Positions 18,930-28,127 of a stretch of DNA of 64,000 nucleotides are shown piece after piece. How positions within the stretch are numbered: position 1 is the first letter of the stretch; every line of letters starts with the position of its first letter. Source of the DNA: Brevibacillus humidisoli (lineage in GTDB: Bacteria; Bacillota; Bacilli; Brevibacillales; Brevibacillaceae); assembly GCF_020923435.1 (NCBI RefSeq), contig NZ_CP087263.1, positions 3,553,970-3,617,969 of the forward strand. Direction: 5' to 3'. Under the pieces are notes generated by a model, which saw only the letters and a list, made by a program, of their open reading frames with translations, did no database searches and had not been told where the DNA came from. The position numbers and the translations under genes are program-made.

Positions 18930-19053
18930 ACCGGTGGCGGGCGGGCGCTGCTTCGTCCCGGTTTCCGTCATTCGCACGTTTTGATTCCCTTTTCAGACCA
19001 GTCGTATATACATACAGAAAGATGTATCAGCAAGGTTGGGGAGGGAGCATCCA

Positions 19054-19800
19054 GTGATCACGCTGAAAACGAAAGAGCAGATCGAACAGATGGCTCAGGC
19101 AGGGAAAATTCTGGCCGCCTGCCATCGGGAGATCGCTAAACGGATCCGACCGGGAGTCACCACTCGGGAAATCGACCAGTTTGTCGAACAGTTTCTGGAG
19201 AAACACGGCGCCACTCCGGAACAGAAAGGTTATCAAGGATACCGTTACGCTACCTGCGCTTCCGTTAATGATGTGGTATGTCACGGCTTTCCCAGCAAAC
19301 AGCCGCTCGCTGCAGGCGACATCGTCACGATTGACATGGTGGTCAATAAGGAAGGATGGTTGGCTGATTCGGCCTGGTCTTATGCTGTCGGCAAAATCTC
19401 ACGGCAGGCCAGGAAACTGCTGCAGACAACGAAAGAGTCGCTCTACGTGGGGATTGAACAAGCGGTGGCCGGAAATCGCCTGGGGGATATCTCCCACGCT
19501 ATCCAAGTGTACGCCGAAAGCCGTGGATACGGTGTGGTGCGTGAATTCACCGGTCACGGCATCGGGCAGGTGATGCACGAAGATCCTTATGTCCCCCACT
19601 ACGGTTCGCCCGGCAAAGGAATCCGCTTGAAAGCGGGGATGGTGATCACCATCGAACCCATGCTGACGACAGGATCATACGATGTCCGAGTGGATGACGA
19701 CGGATGGACGGCACGTACGATGGACGGCAGTCTCGCCGCTCAATATGAGCATACCGTCGCGATCACCGATGAGGGACCGGTCATTCTCACAGAGCAATAA
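19054..19800 (+). CDS. map: Type I methionine aminopeptidase (second copy type)
   Basis: Removes N-terminal Met from new proteins. 248 residues; GTG 19054 chosen because GGGGAGGGAG sits seven bases before it, while the earlier TTG at 19036 overlaps this site. All five metal ligands are visible: Asp in TIDMVV, Asp in LADSAWSY, His in TGHGIG, Glu in TIEPML and Glu in AQYEHT. Bacillales usually carry a ribosomal-operon map and a stand-alone paralogue; isolation here suggests the latter. Transcription probably stops at the hairpin at 19846-19872. Confidence 0.92.
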   Translation: MITLKTKEQIEQMAQAGKILAACHREIAKRIRPGVTTREIDQFVEQFLEKHGATPEQKGYQGYRYATCASVNDVVCHGFPSKQPLAAGDIVTIDMVVNKEGWLADSAWSYAVGKISRQARKLLQTTKESLYVGIEQAVAGNRLGDISHAIQVYAESRGYGVVREFTGHGIGQVMHEDPYVPHYGSPGKGIRLKAGMVITIEPMLTTGSYDVRVDDDGWTARTMDGSLAAQYEHTVAITDEGPVILTEQ

Positions 19801-19845
19801 CAGAAGGCAAGAGGGAAATCGAGAGTGCCATACGTTCAGTTGGCT

Positions 19846-19872
19846 AACCCCGCTGTTTTCGGCGGGGTTTTC
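19846..19872 (+). terminator. Intrinsic terminator after map
   Basis: AACCCCGC-TGTTTTCG-GCGGGGTTTTC: an eight-pair G+C-rich stem (AACCCCGC/GCGGGGTT) followed by T residues, 46 bases after the map stop. Confidence 0.85.
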
Positions 19873-19977
19873 TGCTGACCGGGCCAGATGCTGGAAGGGC
19901 AAAATCCAGTCATGGCAGCCCCGGACAATCTCATATAATCGTTATGAATCCATTTGGAGATGCGGGAGAGGGATTAT

Positions 19978-20394
19978 GTGCTATATCTGGTAATCTTTTT
20001 AGTGACGTTGATCTGGGGAGTCAACGGCTTGATCGACCGTAAAGCCCTGTCCACCAGCCACCCGATCGAAGTCAATTTTATTACTACGCTGACGATGGTC
20101 GCCGTCGTGTTTCTCTCTTTCACGTTGGCGCGATGGTCGGGAGTCCCGTTTCACTTTCACAAGAATACCGTTTTGTATGCTGTTTTAAACGGAATCTTGA
20201 TCCCCGCCTCATTTATCATCTATCTTTACGCCCTGTCCAAGGACAACTTCACCACTGTGATTACCATTACCGCTACCTATCCGTTAATCACCTGCATCCT
20301 TGCCAGTATCCTGTTTAAAGAGCCGCTCACCGCCAACAAATTCATCGGCCTAACAATGACCGTGATCGGGCTTTACTTTGTGCTAAGGGACTAG
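19978..20394 (+). CDS. Single-domain EamA-family transporter
   Basis: 138 residues with about five membrane segments forming one EamA unit (most relatives have two). The end, TANKFIGLTMTVIGLYFVLRD, is typical of such half-size drug/metabolite transporters, which probably dimerise. GTG 19978 is preferred over TTG 19954 or ATG 19960 because GGGAGAGGG lies six bases upstream and the protein then begins in the membrane segment. Substrate unknown. Confidence 0.78.
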   Translation: MLYLVIFLVTLIWGVNGLIDRKALSTSHPIEVNFITTLTMVAVVFLSFTLARWSGVPFHFHKNTVLYAVLNGILIPASFIIYLYALSKDNFTTVITITATYPLITCILASILFKEPLTANKFIGLTMTVIGLYFVLRD

Positions 20395-20440
20395 CTCGAC
20401 CGATTCCCAACTCACAAGATGCTGGACAGGTCAGCGCGAA

Positions 20441-20606
20441 ATGTTACCTCCTGTCATAACAGCAATCGGCAGCAGCCCCATCCTCGGAGCGATCGATCAA
20501 CCCAATCTGGAGTCAGTAGCTGCCCTGCAGCCAGATCTGATCCTGGGCAGCAAAGGCGGTAAACCTGATGCTGGATGATATGTTTCAGTACTTGACGAAA
20601 GAATAG
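20441..20606 (+). pseudogene. Remnant of a Fe-siderophore-type ABC binding protein
   Basis: A 45-codon frame at 20441-20578 reads GAIDQPNLESVAALQPDLI followed by LGSKGG, an unmistakable piece of the FecB/FhuD-like binding-protein domain. A second frame, at 20568-20606, reads LDDMFQYLTKE then stop, matching how such proteins end. The two pieces are joined out of frame and the central roughly 150 codons are missing, so this is an internally deleted, decayed gene. A good terminator follows. Confidence 0.7.
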
Positions 20607-20623
20607 AACAATACGAGAAGGAT

Positions 20624-20661
20624 AAGGCTGTTCCACCCTAGGTTGCCGAACAGCTTTTTTT
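20624..20661 (+). terminator. Intrinsic terminator
   Basis: AAGGCTGTTC, a 14-base loop, GAACAGC and TTTTTTT. It follows the binding-protein remnant and probably belonged to it. Confidence 0.85.
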
Positions 20662-20847
20662 GTGAGAAAAACCAAAACTTCCGATCTTAAGAGCATAACC
20701 TTCCGGGTCCCTTGCCATCAGACTGGACGTGTTCTTGTTGGGAGAACCTACGGTTGTATGACCCTACACTTCTGCACTTTCTTTTCTAAAGTAGATATGT
20801 TTTACTTAGTCCTGAATACAATACGACACAAAAAAGGAGAGTTGACC

Positions 20848-21873
20848 ATGACAAGTTTAGCTGCTCCATTTCGACTAAAAGGCTTGGAACTGAAAAACCG
20901 TATTGTCATGCCGCCCATGTGCCAATACTCTGTCGAGGCAAAAGACGGCAAACCAAATGATTGGCATTTGGTTCACTATGTGTCGCGGGCGGTCGGGGGA
21001 ACGGGTCTGATCATCATTGAGATGACCGATGTTGAACCGGATGGCCGCATCACAGATTACGATCTTGGACTGTGGTCTGACGAACAGATTCCCGCATACC
21101 GCCGGATTATCTCAGAAGTGCAAAAATACGGAGCCAAGATCGGGATCCAAATCGCCCATGCCGGTCGCAAGGCGGAAGATGCGGACGTACCAGTTGCCCC
21201 CTCTGCTCTTCGCTACAGTTCCGACTATAAACAGCCGCGTGCGCTGACGACTCAGGAAGTACAGCAGATGGTGGTCAAGTTTCAAGATGCCGCCCGCCGA
21301 GCGGTAGAGGCAGGGGTAGACACGATCGAGATCCACGGTGCCCACGGCTATTTGATCCATCAATTCCACTCCCCCGGCATCAACAATCGCACAGATGAAT
21401 ACGGCCGCGATCTTTCCCGATTTGGGGTTGAGGTGGTAGAGGCCATCAAGGCCGTCACTCCAGAGGATATGCCGCTCATCATGCGAATTTCCGCCGTTGA
21501 GTACATGGATGGCGGGTACGACTTGGACCATGCGATCGAGCTGTGCAAACGGTATAAAGAGGCGGGTGTCGACCTGTTCCATGTCTCCAGCGGTGGAGAA
21601 GGGCCGATCGGCAGCAGAAAACCGGGCGGACATCCTGGATATCAGGTTCCCTTTGCTCGCGCCATTAAGCAAGCGTTGGATGTGCCGGTCATCGCCGTAG
21701 GCAGTCTGGAAGATCCCAAGCTGGCAGAAGCCGTAGTCGCAAATGGGGACGCCGACCTGGTCGCAGTGGCAAGAGGCATGTTGGATGACCCGTATTGGGC
21801 CCTCCATGCGCTGCAAACGGTAACCGGTCAAGCGCGAGAGGCAGCCCCTCGGCAGTATCGAGTCGCTTTTTGA
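20848..21873 (+). CDS. namA: NADPH dehydrogenase NamA / YqjM-like old yellow enzyme
   Basis: FMN-dependent ene-reductase reducing activated C=C bonds. 341 residues from ATG 20848 behind AAAAGGAGAG; the longer upstream frame is not protein-like. The thermophilic-type OYE signature is present: MPPMCQYS with Cys25 and Tyr27, HAGRKAE, and the substrate-binding pair in IHGAHGYLIHQF. Length equals YqjM (338). Function is probably detoxification of electrophiles. Transcribed alone. Confidence 0.93.
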   Translation: MTSLAAPFRLKGLELKNRIVMPPMCQYSVEAKDGKPNDWHLVHYVSRAVGGTGLIIIEMTDVEPDGRITDYDLGLWSDEQIPAYRRIISEVQKYGAKIGIQIAHAGRKAEDADVPVAPSALRYSSDYKQPRALTTQEVQQMVVKFQDAARRAVEAGVDTIEIHGAHGYLIHQFHSPGINNRTDEYGRDLSRFGVEVVEAIKAVTPEDMPLIMRISAVEYMDGGYDLDHAIELCKRYKEAGVDLFHVSSGGEGPIGSRKPGGHPGYQVPFARAIKQALDVPVIAVGSLEDPKLAEAVVANGDADLVAVARGMLDDPYWALHALQTVTGQAREAAPRQYRVAF

Positions 21874-21926
21874 ACTGAAAAGACCAGCCATACTCGCAAA
21901 GCAGTCCACCAGCGCTGATATTGTCC

Positions 21927-22631
21927 TTACTGCTCCGCGGGGGAAGAGCCGAATGCGGCATCTTCCCCCGCTCCTGTATCCACTGTCAGTGAGTGGTCAG
22001 TATCGCGAACAGCCGCGTAAAAGACGTCACGCACGTCCGTCACACCTAGCAACTTCAGCTGCTTTTGCAGCCACCGCTCATCCCTGTTGATCAGACGCAG
22101 GTTTCTCTCCTGCACCTTCCCCTCCACCACTACTGCGATCGGCAAGCCCTGATACTCCACTTTCATATCGAGATGGCGAGGCGTCACAGGTATGACGTCC
22201 TCTCTTGGCAAGATACTAATCTCTCCTGTCGGTTCCAGGATGGCATATTGGACATCGCGGATGTCGGGATACCCAGCGGAGCGCATGCTGGCCAGCAGTT
22301 CGACCAGTGAATAGCGACTCTGACGCAAGTTGGCTTTGATCAGTTTTCCGTGTTTGACCAAGATCGTCGGATGGCCGATCACCAGACGGTTGATCCAGCG
22401 AAACAACGTTAGTTTGGCAAACAGCACATGAATGATCGAAACGGTCACAATACCGGCTACCGCCTCTCTCACGTGCTCACTGGCGATCGGACTAACCGCC
22501 AGCGTCGCCAAGAAGATGATGGCCGTCAGGTCATGTGGCGTCAGCTGAGCCAGTGTTGCTTTGCCCATGAACCGGATGACGACGACAGAGACAAGAAACA
22601 ACAAGATAACCTTCCCTATATATAGAAGCAC
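21927..22631 (-). CDS. DUF421 (YetF/YrbG) membrane protein
   Basis: 234 residues: three N-terminal membrane segments (about 3-75), then a soluble DUF421 domain containing GHPTILVKHGKLIKANL and RYSLVELLASMRSAGYPDI, hallmark positions of this family. Many sporeformers have several paralogues, some linked to germination or spore envelope. The acidic C-terminus (GAGEDAAFGSSPAEQ) is variable. Convergent with namA. Confidence 0.85.
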   Translation of the reverse strand: MLLYIGKVILLFLVSVVVIRFMGKATLAQLTPHDLTAIIFLATLAVSPIASEHVREAVAGIVTVSIIHVLFAKLTLFRWINRLVIGHPTILVKHGKLIKANLRQSRYSLVELLASMRSAGYPDIRDVQYAILEPTGEISILPREDVIPVTPRHLDMKVEYQGLPIAVVVEGKVQERNLRLINRDERWLQKQLKLLGVTDVRDVFYAAVRDTDHSLTVDTGAGEDAAFGSSPAEQ

Positions 22632-22745
22632 CGCATTCTCACCCGAATCTGCTGTGATTTTCTCCCATAACGTGCCCGTGTACTGCTCATGTTATCCCCC
22701 TGCTGACTGGCGATTTGCCATTTGCTTTAGCCATTTTCGTTATGG

Positions 22746-22751
22746 TATAAT
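22746..22751 (+). promoter_or_regulatory. -10 box before the tetR-SMR pair
   Basis: TATAAT stands 65 bases before the TetR gene. A matching -35 at proper spacing is not clear. The sequence just downstream, GGTACCGATAAAAC, contains a short palindrome that could bind the regulator. Confidence 0.4.
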
Positions 22752-22815
22752 GATTTTGGTACCGATAAAACAAAAATAGTTTTCTTGGTTTCTATAAAAG
22801 GGAGGTGAATGCGGC

Positions 22816-23394
22816 ATGCACGAAAGAATTCTTGCCGGAGCTATCGAGCTGATCCAGCAAAACGGGATCAAGTTTACCATGGCCGACCTGGCAGCACAGC
22901 TTGGGATGAGTAAGCGAACCTTGTACGAACACTTCTCGTCAAAGGAAGAGCTGATCGGCACTATCATCGACCGCTCTCTGACAGAGATGAAGGAGCAAGA
23001 AGCGCTAATCGCCGCCGACCCGCGGCTTGATCCTATCGAAAAGTTGCGTGTGCTGCTCTGTCTAACTCCAGAAGAGTTTCGGCTTGGTGGCCTACGCCTA
23101 CTGCATGACGTAAAACGACATCTGCCCGGACAATGGCAAAAAATCGACCATTTCCTGCGGGAGGAATGGGCCACGATATGTAGTGTGATTGAGGAAGGGA
23201 TTGCCAGCGGTCAGATCCGGCCAATCAATCTGCCGGTCTTTATCCAGATGTACGTAGGCTGCCTCCAACAGTTGATCGACCAACGATTTCTTGCGACACA
23301 AAGCTTGAATCTCTCTGAGGCGTTGGAAGAGATGGCCTCGATCATGCTGTCTGGCATTACCGCCGATCACACCACAAAGGAGGGATCCTCATGA
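22816..23394 (+). CDS. TetR-family transcription regulator
   Basis: 192 residues, start behind GGGAGGTGAATGCGGC. The N-terminal helix-turn-helix is clear: RILAGAIELIQQNGIKFTMA then LAAQLGMSKRTLYEHFSSKEELI (residues 4-47). The variable C-terminal ligand domain is not assignable. Its stop overlaps the next ATG by four bases (ATGA), so it is co-transcribed with the SMR pump and most likely controls it. Confidence 0.92.
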   Translation: MHERILAGAIELIQQNGIKFTMADLAAQLGMSKRTLYEHFSSKEELIGTIIDRSLTEMKEQEALIAADPRLDPIEKLRVLLCLTPEEFRLGGLRLLHDVKRHLPGQWQKIDHFLREEWATICSVIEEGIASGQIRPINLPVFIQMYVGCLQQLIDQRFLATQSLNLSEALEEMASIMLSGITADHTTKEGSS

Positions 23395-23774
23395 ATTGGT
23401 TCTATCTGATTCTGGCGATTGTACTGGAAGTGGCAGGGACGACATCGATGAAGATGTCGCAAGGCTTTACCAAGGTGTTTCCATCCTTATTGATGTTCTT
23501 CTTCTATGCCGCCAGCCTGGTATCGCTCACTGTCGCTCTCAAGTACATTGAGGTAGGCGTGGCATACGCGATCTGGTCAGGAGTGGGGACAGCGCTGATT
23601 GCTGTCCTTGGGATCCTGATTTTCAAGGAATCCGCGACACTGCTCAAAATCGGTTCCCTCGTACTGATCATCCTCGGTGTCATTGGTTTAAATCTCGGCG
23701 GGACGGACCATGGTACGAGCCAACCAGGGCATGCCATCACTAAGGAAACGAGTGAAACGAGAGATTACCGATGA
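23391..23774 (+). CDS. Small multidrug resistance (SMR) transporter
   Basis: 127 residues, four membrane segments. The essential membrane Glu is in IVLEVAGTTSMK (residue 13) and the conserved glycine pattern is in YAIWSGVGTALIA. Members exchange cationic drugs, quaternary ammonium compounds or guanidinium for protons and act as dimers. Only one SMR gene is present, so a homodimer is likely. Polar, His-rich tail (GGTDHGTSQPGHA) is unusual in length. Confidence 0.9.
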   Translation: MNWFYLILAIVLEVAGTTSMKMSQGFTKVFPSLLMFFFYAASLVSLTVALKYIEVGVAYAIWSGVGTALIAVLGILIFKESATLLKIGSLVLIILGVIGLNLGGTDHGTSQPGHAITKETSETRDYR

Positions 23775-23877
23775 AAGAAGCAAAGGGGTTATCGTTCTTT
23801 TTCTGGGTTACTGATGTGCTGACTTCTACCAAAGAATTCACGGAGCATCCCTATAGCGACGCACCATCATAACCTAG

Positions 23878-24279
23878 TCAGTCCTCTGGACGATTCACCG
23901 GATCAGGCCAACCGTTGCGATTCGACTCTAGCCACTCTTGTAGCACGACAGCCTGGTTGTGCTGCTCATCTTTCGCGGCATACAATAGTGTGACCGTCTC
24001 GGTGGCAGCGAGCCGCTGCAATCGCTCCAAGGCCTTGCGCTGATCAGGACCGGCATGGCGGAGTTCCTGGATGTACCTCTCCCGGAACTCCGCGAACCTG
24101 TTCGGATCATGCGCAAACCACCTGCGCAGTTGATCACTCGGAGCGATCTCCCGCAACCATTCGGTGAGTTGCGCTTGCGCTTTGGAGATTCCCCTCGGCC
24201 AGATACGGTCCACTAAAATGCGGCAGCCGTCGGAAGCCGCCGGCGCCTCATATACTCTTTTTGTTTTTACACGTGCCAT
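23878..24279 (-). CDS. DUF488 (YeaO-like) protein
   Basis: 133 residues. The start at 24279 (MARVKTKRVYEAP) is nine bases from AGAGGGG, better than the longer alternatives. Family marks are CRILVDRIWPRGISK near the N-terminus, a central DPNRFAEFRERY, and the C-terminal TVTLLYAAKDEQHNQAVVL. Biochemical function of DUF488 is not settled. No operon partner. Confidence 0.88.
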   Translation of the reverse strand: MARVKTKRVYEAPAASDGCRILVDRIWPRGISKAQAQLTEWLREIAPSDQLRRWFAHDPNRFAEFRERYIQELRHAGPDQRKALERLQRLAATETVTLLYAAKDEQHNQAVVLQEWLESNRNGWPDPVNRPED

Positions 24280-24379
24280 ATTCATCTGCCCCTCTCTCCG
24301 CTCGTCCCCATACTTGATATGCTTGCTCTTAGTTATCTTTACCACATTGGGACAAGTGACCGCACCGGATGCACGCGTG

Positions 24380-25621
24380 TCAAAGATCTAATTTTCGGAA
24401 AATAAGCGCGGTATTATGACCGCCGAAACCGAGGGCATTGTTCATTACTGTATCAACTGCCCCCCACCTCGCCTCATTGGGAACATAGTCCAAGTCACAT
24501 TGTTCATCAGGGGTTTCGTAGTTGATCGTTGGCAAAATCGTTCCGGTGTGCATGGTGAGAATCGAGAAGATCGACTCTACTGCACCAGCGGCTCCCATCA
24601 AGTGGCCGGTCATCGACTTGGTCGAGCTGGTCGGAACGTGATAGGCCCGCTCGCCAAACAGCGCTTTCAACGCAGCCGTCTCGTACAAGTCGTTGTAGAT
24701 GGTGCTGGTCCCATGCGCATTGACATAGTCAATATCTGTTGGCGACAGCCCTGCATCATCCAACGCCTTTCGCATCGCCCGCACACCACCCTCGCCGTCT
24801 GGAGCAGGTGTGGTGATGTGGTAGGCGTCACCAACCGTGCCGTAGCCGACGATTTCGCCGTAAATCTTCGCATCGCGCTGTAAAGCAGAGCGAAGTGATT
24901 CCAGCACGAGGATTCCCGCTCCCTCGCCCATGACAAGCCCGTCACGGTGTTTGTCGAACGGTCGGCAGGCCTTCTCAGGGTCCGGATTGGCAGAGATCGC
25001 ACCCATCGCACAGAACGTGGCGATACCCATCCGGGTGATGGACGCTTCACTCCCTCCTGCGATCATCACCTCTGCTTCTCCCCGTTGGATAACACGATAA
25101 GCATCTCCAATCGCATTTGCCCCGGTCGCGCAGGATAAGACCGTACAGGAATTGACCCCTTTGGCGCCGAGGTAGATCGACACCTGGCTGCTCGCCATGT
25201 TGCAGATAATCAGGGGAACGGCGAAGCGATGCAGATTTTGATATCCCCCTTGCAGCAGGTTGAGAAACTGCTCTTCAAAGCTTTCCAAACCGCCGATGCC
25301 TGTCCCTACCCAGACGCCGACCTGCTCTGCCTCGACGTGTTGGCCGATGATCAGTCCCGCGTCTTCCACCGCCATCACCGCCGCGGCGACGGCGTACTGG
25401 GCAAATCGATCCATTCGACGCCCTTTTTCGATATGGACGTAGTCGTGAATATCAAACCGCTTTACTTCGCCGGCCACTTTTGCGGGAAGATCCTCCGTGT
25501 CGATCTTCGTGATCCGACCGATACCGGAACGCCCCGCTGCCGCAGCCTCCCACGTGTCCCGAACGTTGTTGCCCAATGGTGTCACACAACCCAAACCAGT
25601 GATAACGACGCGATTTTTCAT
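24380..25621 (-). CDS. fabF: Beta-ketoacyl-ACP synthase II (FabF-like)
   Basis: Condensing enzyme of fatty-acid elongation, 413 residues. The Cys-His-His triad is present: Cys in [12 protein letters not shown], His in VNAHGTST and His in [12 protein letters not shown], with the usual FabF ending [18 protein letters not shown] 25621 has GGGGGG eight bases upstream; a GTG one codon earlier also exists. There is no acpP or fabH beside it, so it may be a second copy serving a special acyl product or simply displaced. Confidence 0.9.
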   Translation of the reverse strand: MKNRVVITGLGCVTPLGNNVRDTWEAAAAGRSGIGRITKIDTEDLPAKVAGEVKRFDIHDYVHIEKGRRMDRFAQYAVAAAVMAVEDAGLIIGQHVEAEQVGVWVGTGIGGLESFEEQFLNLLQGGYQNLHRFAVPLIICNMASSQVSIYLGAKGVNSCTVLSCATGANAIGDAYRVIQRGEAEVMIAGGSEASITRMGIATFCAMGAISANPDPEKACRPFDKHRDGLVMGEGAGILVLESLRSALQRDAKIYGEIVGYGTVGDAYHITTPAPDGEGGVRAMRKALDDAGLSPTDIDYVNAHGTSTIYNDLYETAALKALFGERAYHVPTSSTKSMTGHLMGAAGAVESIFSILTMHTGTILPTINYETPDEQCDLDYVPNEARWGAVDTVMNNALGFGGHNTALIFRKLDL

Positions 25622-25848
25622 CACTCATACCCCCCAGGCTTGTTTGGAAAAACCATCGCTTTCTGTCGGCACCTATGCACATCATGGTGGATAGTTCGAT
25701 AGAAACCGACCCTCTTCCTTCCTTTTCCATGACCGGAAGGGATTTTCAAATGATCAGCGTGGGGCTACCCTCGGAATGGGCAGCGATGGCGACACTACAG
25801 CTCGCTACTCTCAGGCGCTGGGGAGATGACCATAATACCCTACACACA

Positions 25849-25870
25849 AAAAAGACACTGTTTCCAGTGT
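25849..25870 (-). terminator. Intrinsic terminator of the HAD gene
   Basis: GACACTG-GAAA-CAGTGTC-TTTTTT on the minus strand, a seven-pair stem with tetraloop, directly at the stop codon of the HAD phosphatase gene. Confidence 0.88.
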
Positions 25871-26646
25871 CATGAAATCAACCCAATCTGCTGCAATCCA
25901 TGGCGGATACCCCCATCACCGGCATCGCGAGTCACCCACTTGGCATAAGGCTTCAAATCCTCATGAGCGTTGCCCATCGCGATCCCCATCCCGACAAACG
26001 AGAGCATCTCTATGTCATTTAAACCGTCGCCAAAGGCGACCGCTTCTTCTGCAGACAGGCCCAGGTGCTTGAGCAGAGCCGCAATCCCCTTTGCTTTCGA
26101 TCCTCCGCCCGGCAAGATGTCCAGTGCGTACGGATGCCAGCGAATCGACGAGAAATCGGCGAGATCCTCCAAATAGGCCGTCTCTTCATGTGGCTGACAG
26201 TACAGAAAAGCCTGATAAATCTCTTTCTCCTGCCAGTAGCAGTGATGATAGTCAGGAGGCTGCAGAGACAAATAGTGAAACGACTCGATAATGCGCGGGT
26301 GATCCTCGGCATTGGCGTAACAATCTTCTTCACTGAGGTAGACGAGCGGATGATCATAGGATCTGGCCCGTTCTTCCAGTAACGACAGCGATTCTTTTTT
26401 GAGCGGCTGCGTATAGACGACCGTCTCTTTTTCCACTACATAAGAGCCGTTAAAACTGACATAGGTGTCAATTCCAAGCTGATCTGCGACCGGCTTCAGA
26501 TGATAGGGGGAACGCCCCGTGGCGATGGCTACTTTTGTGCCCGTCTCTTTTAGCTGTGCCACTGCTTGTTTGGTGTCTTCCGGTATCTCATTCTTGCTGT
26601 CCAAAAGCGTGCCATCAATGTCAAAGAAAACAATGTTGTACGGCAT
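25870..26646 (-). CDS. Cof-type HAD phosphatase
   Basis: 258 residues, HAD superfamily IIB. Motif I FFDIDGTLLDS with the two catalytic Asp, motif II IATGRSP, motif III Lys in GSKAKGIAALL, and motif IV GDGLNDIEML are all intact; the long insert between II and III is the C2 cap. Such enzymes dephosphorylate sugar phosphates or FMN/pyridoxal phosphate; the substrate cannot be called. Stands alone with its own terminator. Confidence 0.92.
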   Translation of the reverse strand: MPYNIVFFDIDGTLLDSKNEIPEDTKQAVAQLKETGTKVAIATGRSPYHLKPVADQLGIDTYVSFNGSYVVEKETVVYTQPLKKESLSLLEERARSYDHPLVYLSEEDCYANAEDHPRIIESFHYLSLQPPDYHHCYWQEKEIYQAFLYCQPHEETAYLEDLADFSSIRWHPYALDILPGGGSKAKGIAALLKHLGLSAEEAVAFGDGLNDIEMLSFVGMGIAMGNAHEDLKPYAKWVTRDAGDGGIRHGLQQIGLIS

Positions 26647-26757
26647 GGCTCTCTCCTTCTCTAGATCATTCTCTCCTACAGCTATCTTAATCCATTATTG
26701 GCGAAATCGGAAGGATAGGTTTCCCCCAACATGCCCCACATGGTACTGACTACCTGC

Positions 26758-27858
26758 TCATCCACTCCTATGCTCCCCTCTGCGCACTGTACCTACCGCC
26801 AGCAGCAGCAGCGGCATTATGATACCAATTGTGATATCGTACAGCGGCCAGTATCTGCTGATGACCAAGTTGTAGTAGCTGATGTTTGGCGAAATCACAA
26901 TAGCAAGTACGACGATATTGACCCCCATGGGCAGCAGCAGCATCCGGTAGTCTCGCAGTTTTAACAGTTGCGCTAATCCCAGATGAGAGGCGTAGTAGTA
27001 TAGAGTGATTTTAAAGTACATGGTAAGCAGCCACATGATGGCCAAAATCGCTTCTATCCTTTCGATAAAATCACCGACACTGATTTGTTTGGCCAAAGAA
27101 TAACTGGCGTAGATATTTCTTGCCGTCAGGTCGGGGCCGAGTACAAGAAGGGCCAACACGACGATGACCGTCAATACCGTTCCTCCCATCGCTGCCCCAA
27201 ACAAAAAACTTTTCGCCATTCGTTTCGGTTCATGCACAAACGGAAAAATCATTAAAAAGACAAGCAGTTCCGTAAACGGAAAAGCCATAACCGGCAGTGC
27301 TCCTGCTAGTACCGGCTGGAACCCTTCCGCCAGGATCGGCGTCATTTTTTCCGTGTCCACTTCAGGCGAAAGAAAAAGCACCAGCATGAAAAACAGCAAG
27401 ATGAACCAGACGAAAAAAGTTTCTCCTGCGCGCGCGATCGGTTCAAGACCGAGCCGAGCCCCCATAATCACGATAGAGAGCATCAGGATCAGGATCGCTT
27501 CAATCGGGGTTTCCGGCATGATTTGCGTCGTCATAAAATCCCCGATTTCCCTAACCATCAAGCCTATATTGAGCAAAAAATACAACAGAAACAGGAGAGA
27601 AAAGACAATTCCCAGCCACTTGCCAAGGATTTTATCATTGTATTGTACCAATGTCAGTCGAGGATAGAGCGCTCCTACCTTGCAAAACAGATAAGCTATG
27701 GTCAAACCTGCCGCTACCCCGATGATCATGGAGATCCACGCATCCTGTTTCGCCTCAGCGACTATGACGGACGGCAGTACCAGAATAGAATCTCCGATGG
27801 TAACCAGTATGACCAATACGATTAATTGGTGAATCCCGATTCTGCCACGATCCAGCAC
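26758..27858 (-). CDS. Spore germination permease, GerAB/GerKB family (copy 2)
   Basis: 366 residues, ten membrane segments of the APC-type GerB subunit, the nutrient-binding part of spore germinant receptors in the inner spore membrane. GTG start behind GAGGGGGG. Marks include GDSILVLPSVIVAEAKQDAW at the start and TPIEAILILMLSIVIMGARL. It ends the operon A-C-C-B-D-B and is related to, but clearly diverged from, the copy at 28128. Expression is expected in the forespore. Confidence 0.9.
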   Translation of the reverse strand: MLDRGRIGIHQLIVLVILVTIGDSILVLPSVIVAEAKQDAWISMIIGVAAGLTIAYLFCKVGALYPRLTLVQYNDKILGKWLGIVFSLLFLLYFLLNIGLMVREIGDFMTTQIMPETPIEAILILMLSIVIMGARLGLEPIARAGETFFVWFILLFFMLVLFLSPEVDTEKMTPILAEGFQPVLAGALPVMAFPFTELLVFLMIFPFVHEPKRMAKSFLFGAAMGGTVLTVIVVLALLVLGPDLTARNIYASYSLAKQISVGDFIERIEAILAIMWLLTMYFKITLYYYASHLGLAQLLKLRDYRMLLLPMGVNIVVLAIVISPNISYYNLVISRYWPLYDITIGIIMPLLLLAVGTVRRGEHRSG

Positions 27859-27875
27859 CGTCAGACCCCCCTCTC

Positions 27876-28109
27876 TTACTTTAGGAGTCCGGTCAGGAGA
27901 TCATTTGCCGGCTTGTACAAAGCCGTAATCCAATCCAGTGGATTAGGAATCTCTACATCCAGACTCTTCGCGATACCAAGCCCCACCCCAAACAGCAGCA
28001 AACAGGAAAATACCCACAGTTCCTTTCGATGACGGTTTCGCACCAGGCGGGGAACCTCGATTAGTGCGATGACGACCCCGACCAGCACGATCCCTGCAAT
28101 GATCAACAT
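27876..28109 (-). CDS. Small two-span Ger-operon protein (GerKD-like D subunit)
   Basis: 77 residues with two membrane segments (1-18 and 31-48) and a conserved-looking tail VEIPNPLDWITALYKP. Proteins of this size and shape, called D subunits, accompany germinant receptor genes in Bacillus and modulate their activity. Here it sits between the two B genes, 17 and 18 bases from them. Family assignment rests on size, topology, the NPLD tail and context. Confidence 0.75.
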   Translation of the reverse strand: MLIIAGIVLVGVVIALIEVPRLVRNRHRKELWVFSCLLLFGVGLGIAKSLDVEIPNPLDWITALYKPANDLLTGLLK

Positions 28110-28127
28110 GACGGCACTCCTCCTTTG

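Noticed and set aside
19036-19053. TTG start for the methionine aminopeptidase
   Set aside because: It coincides with the GGGGAGGGAG site that serves the GTG at 19054, which gives the normal family N-terminus.
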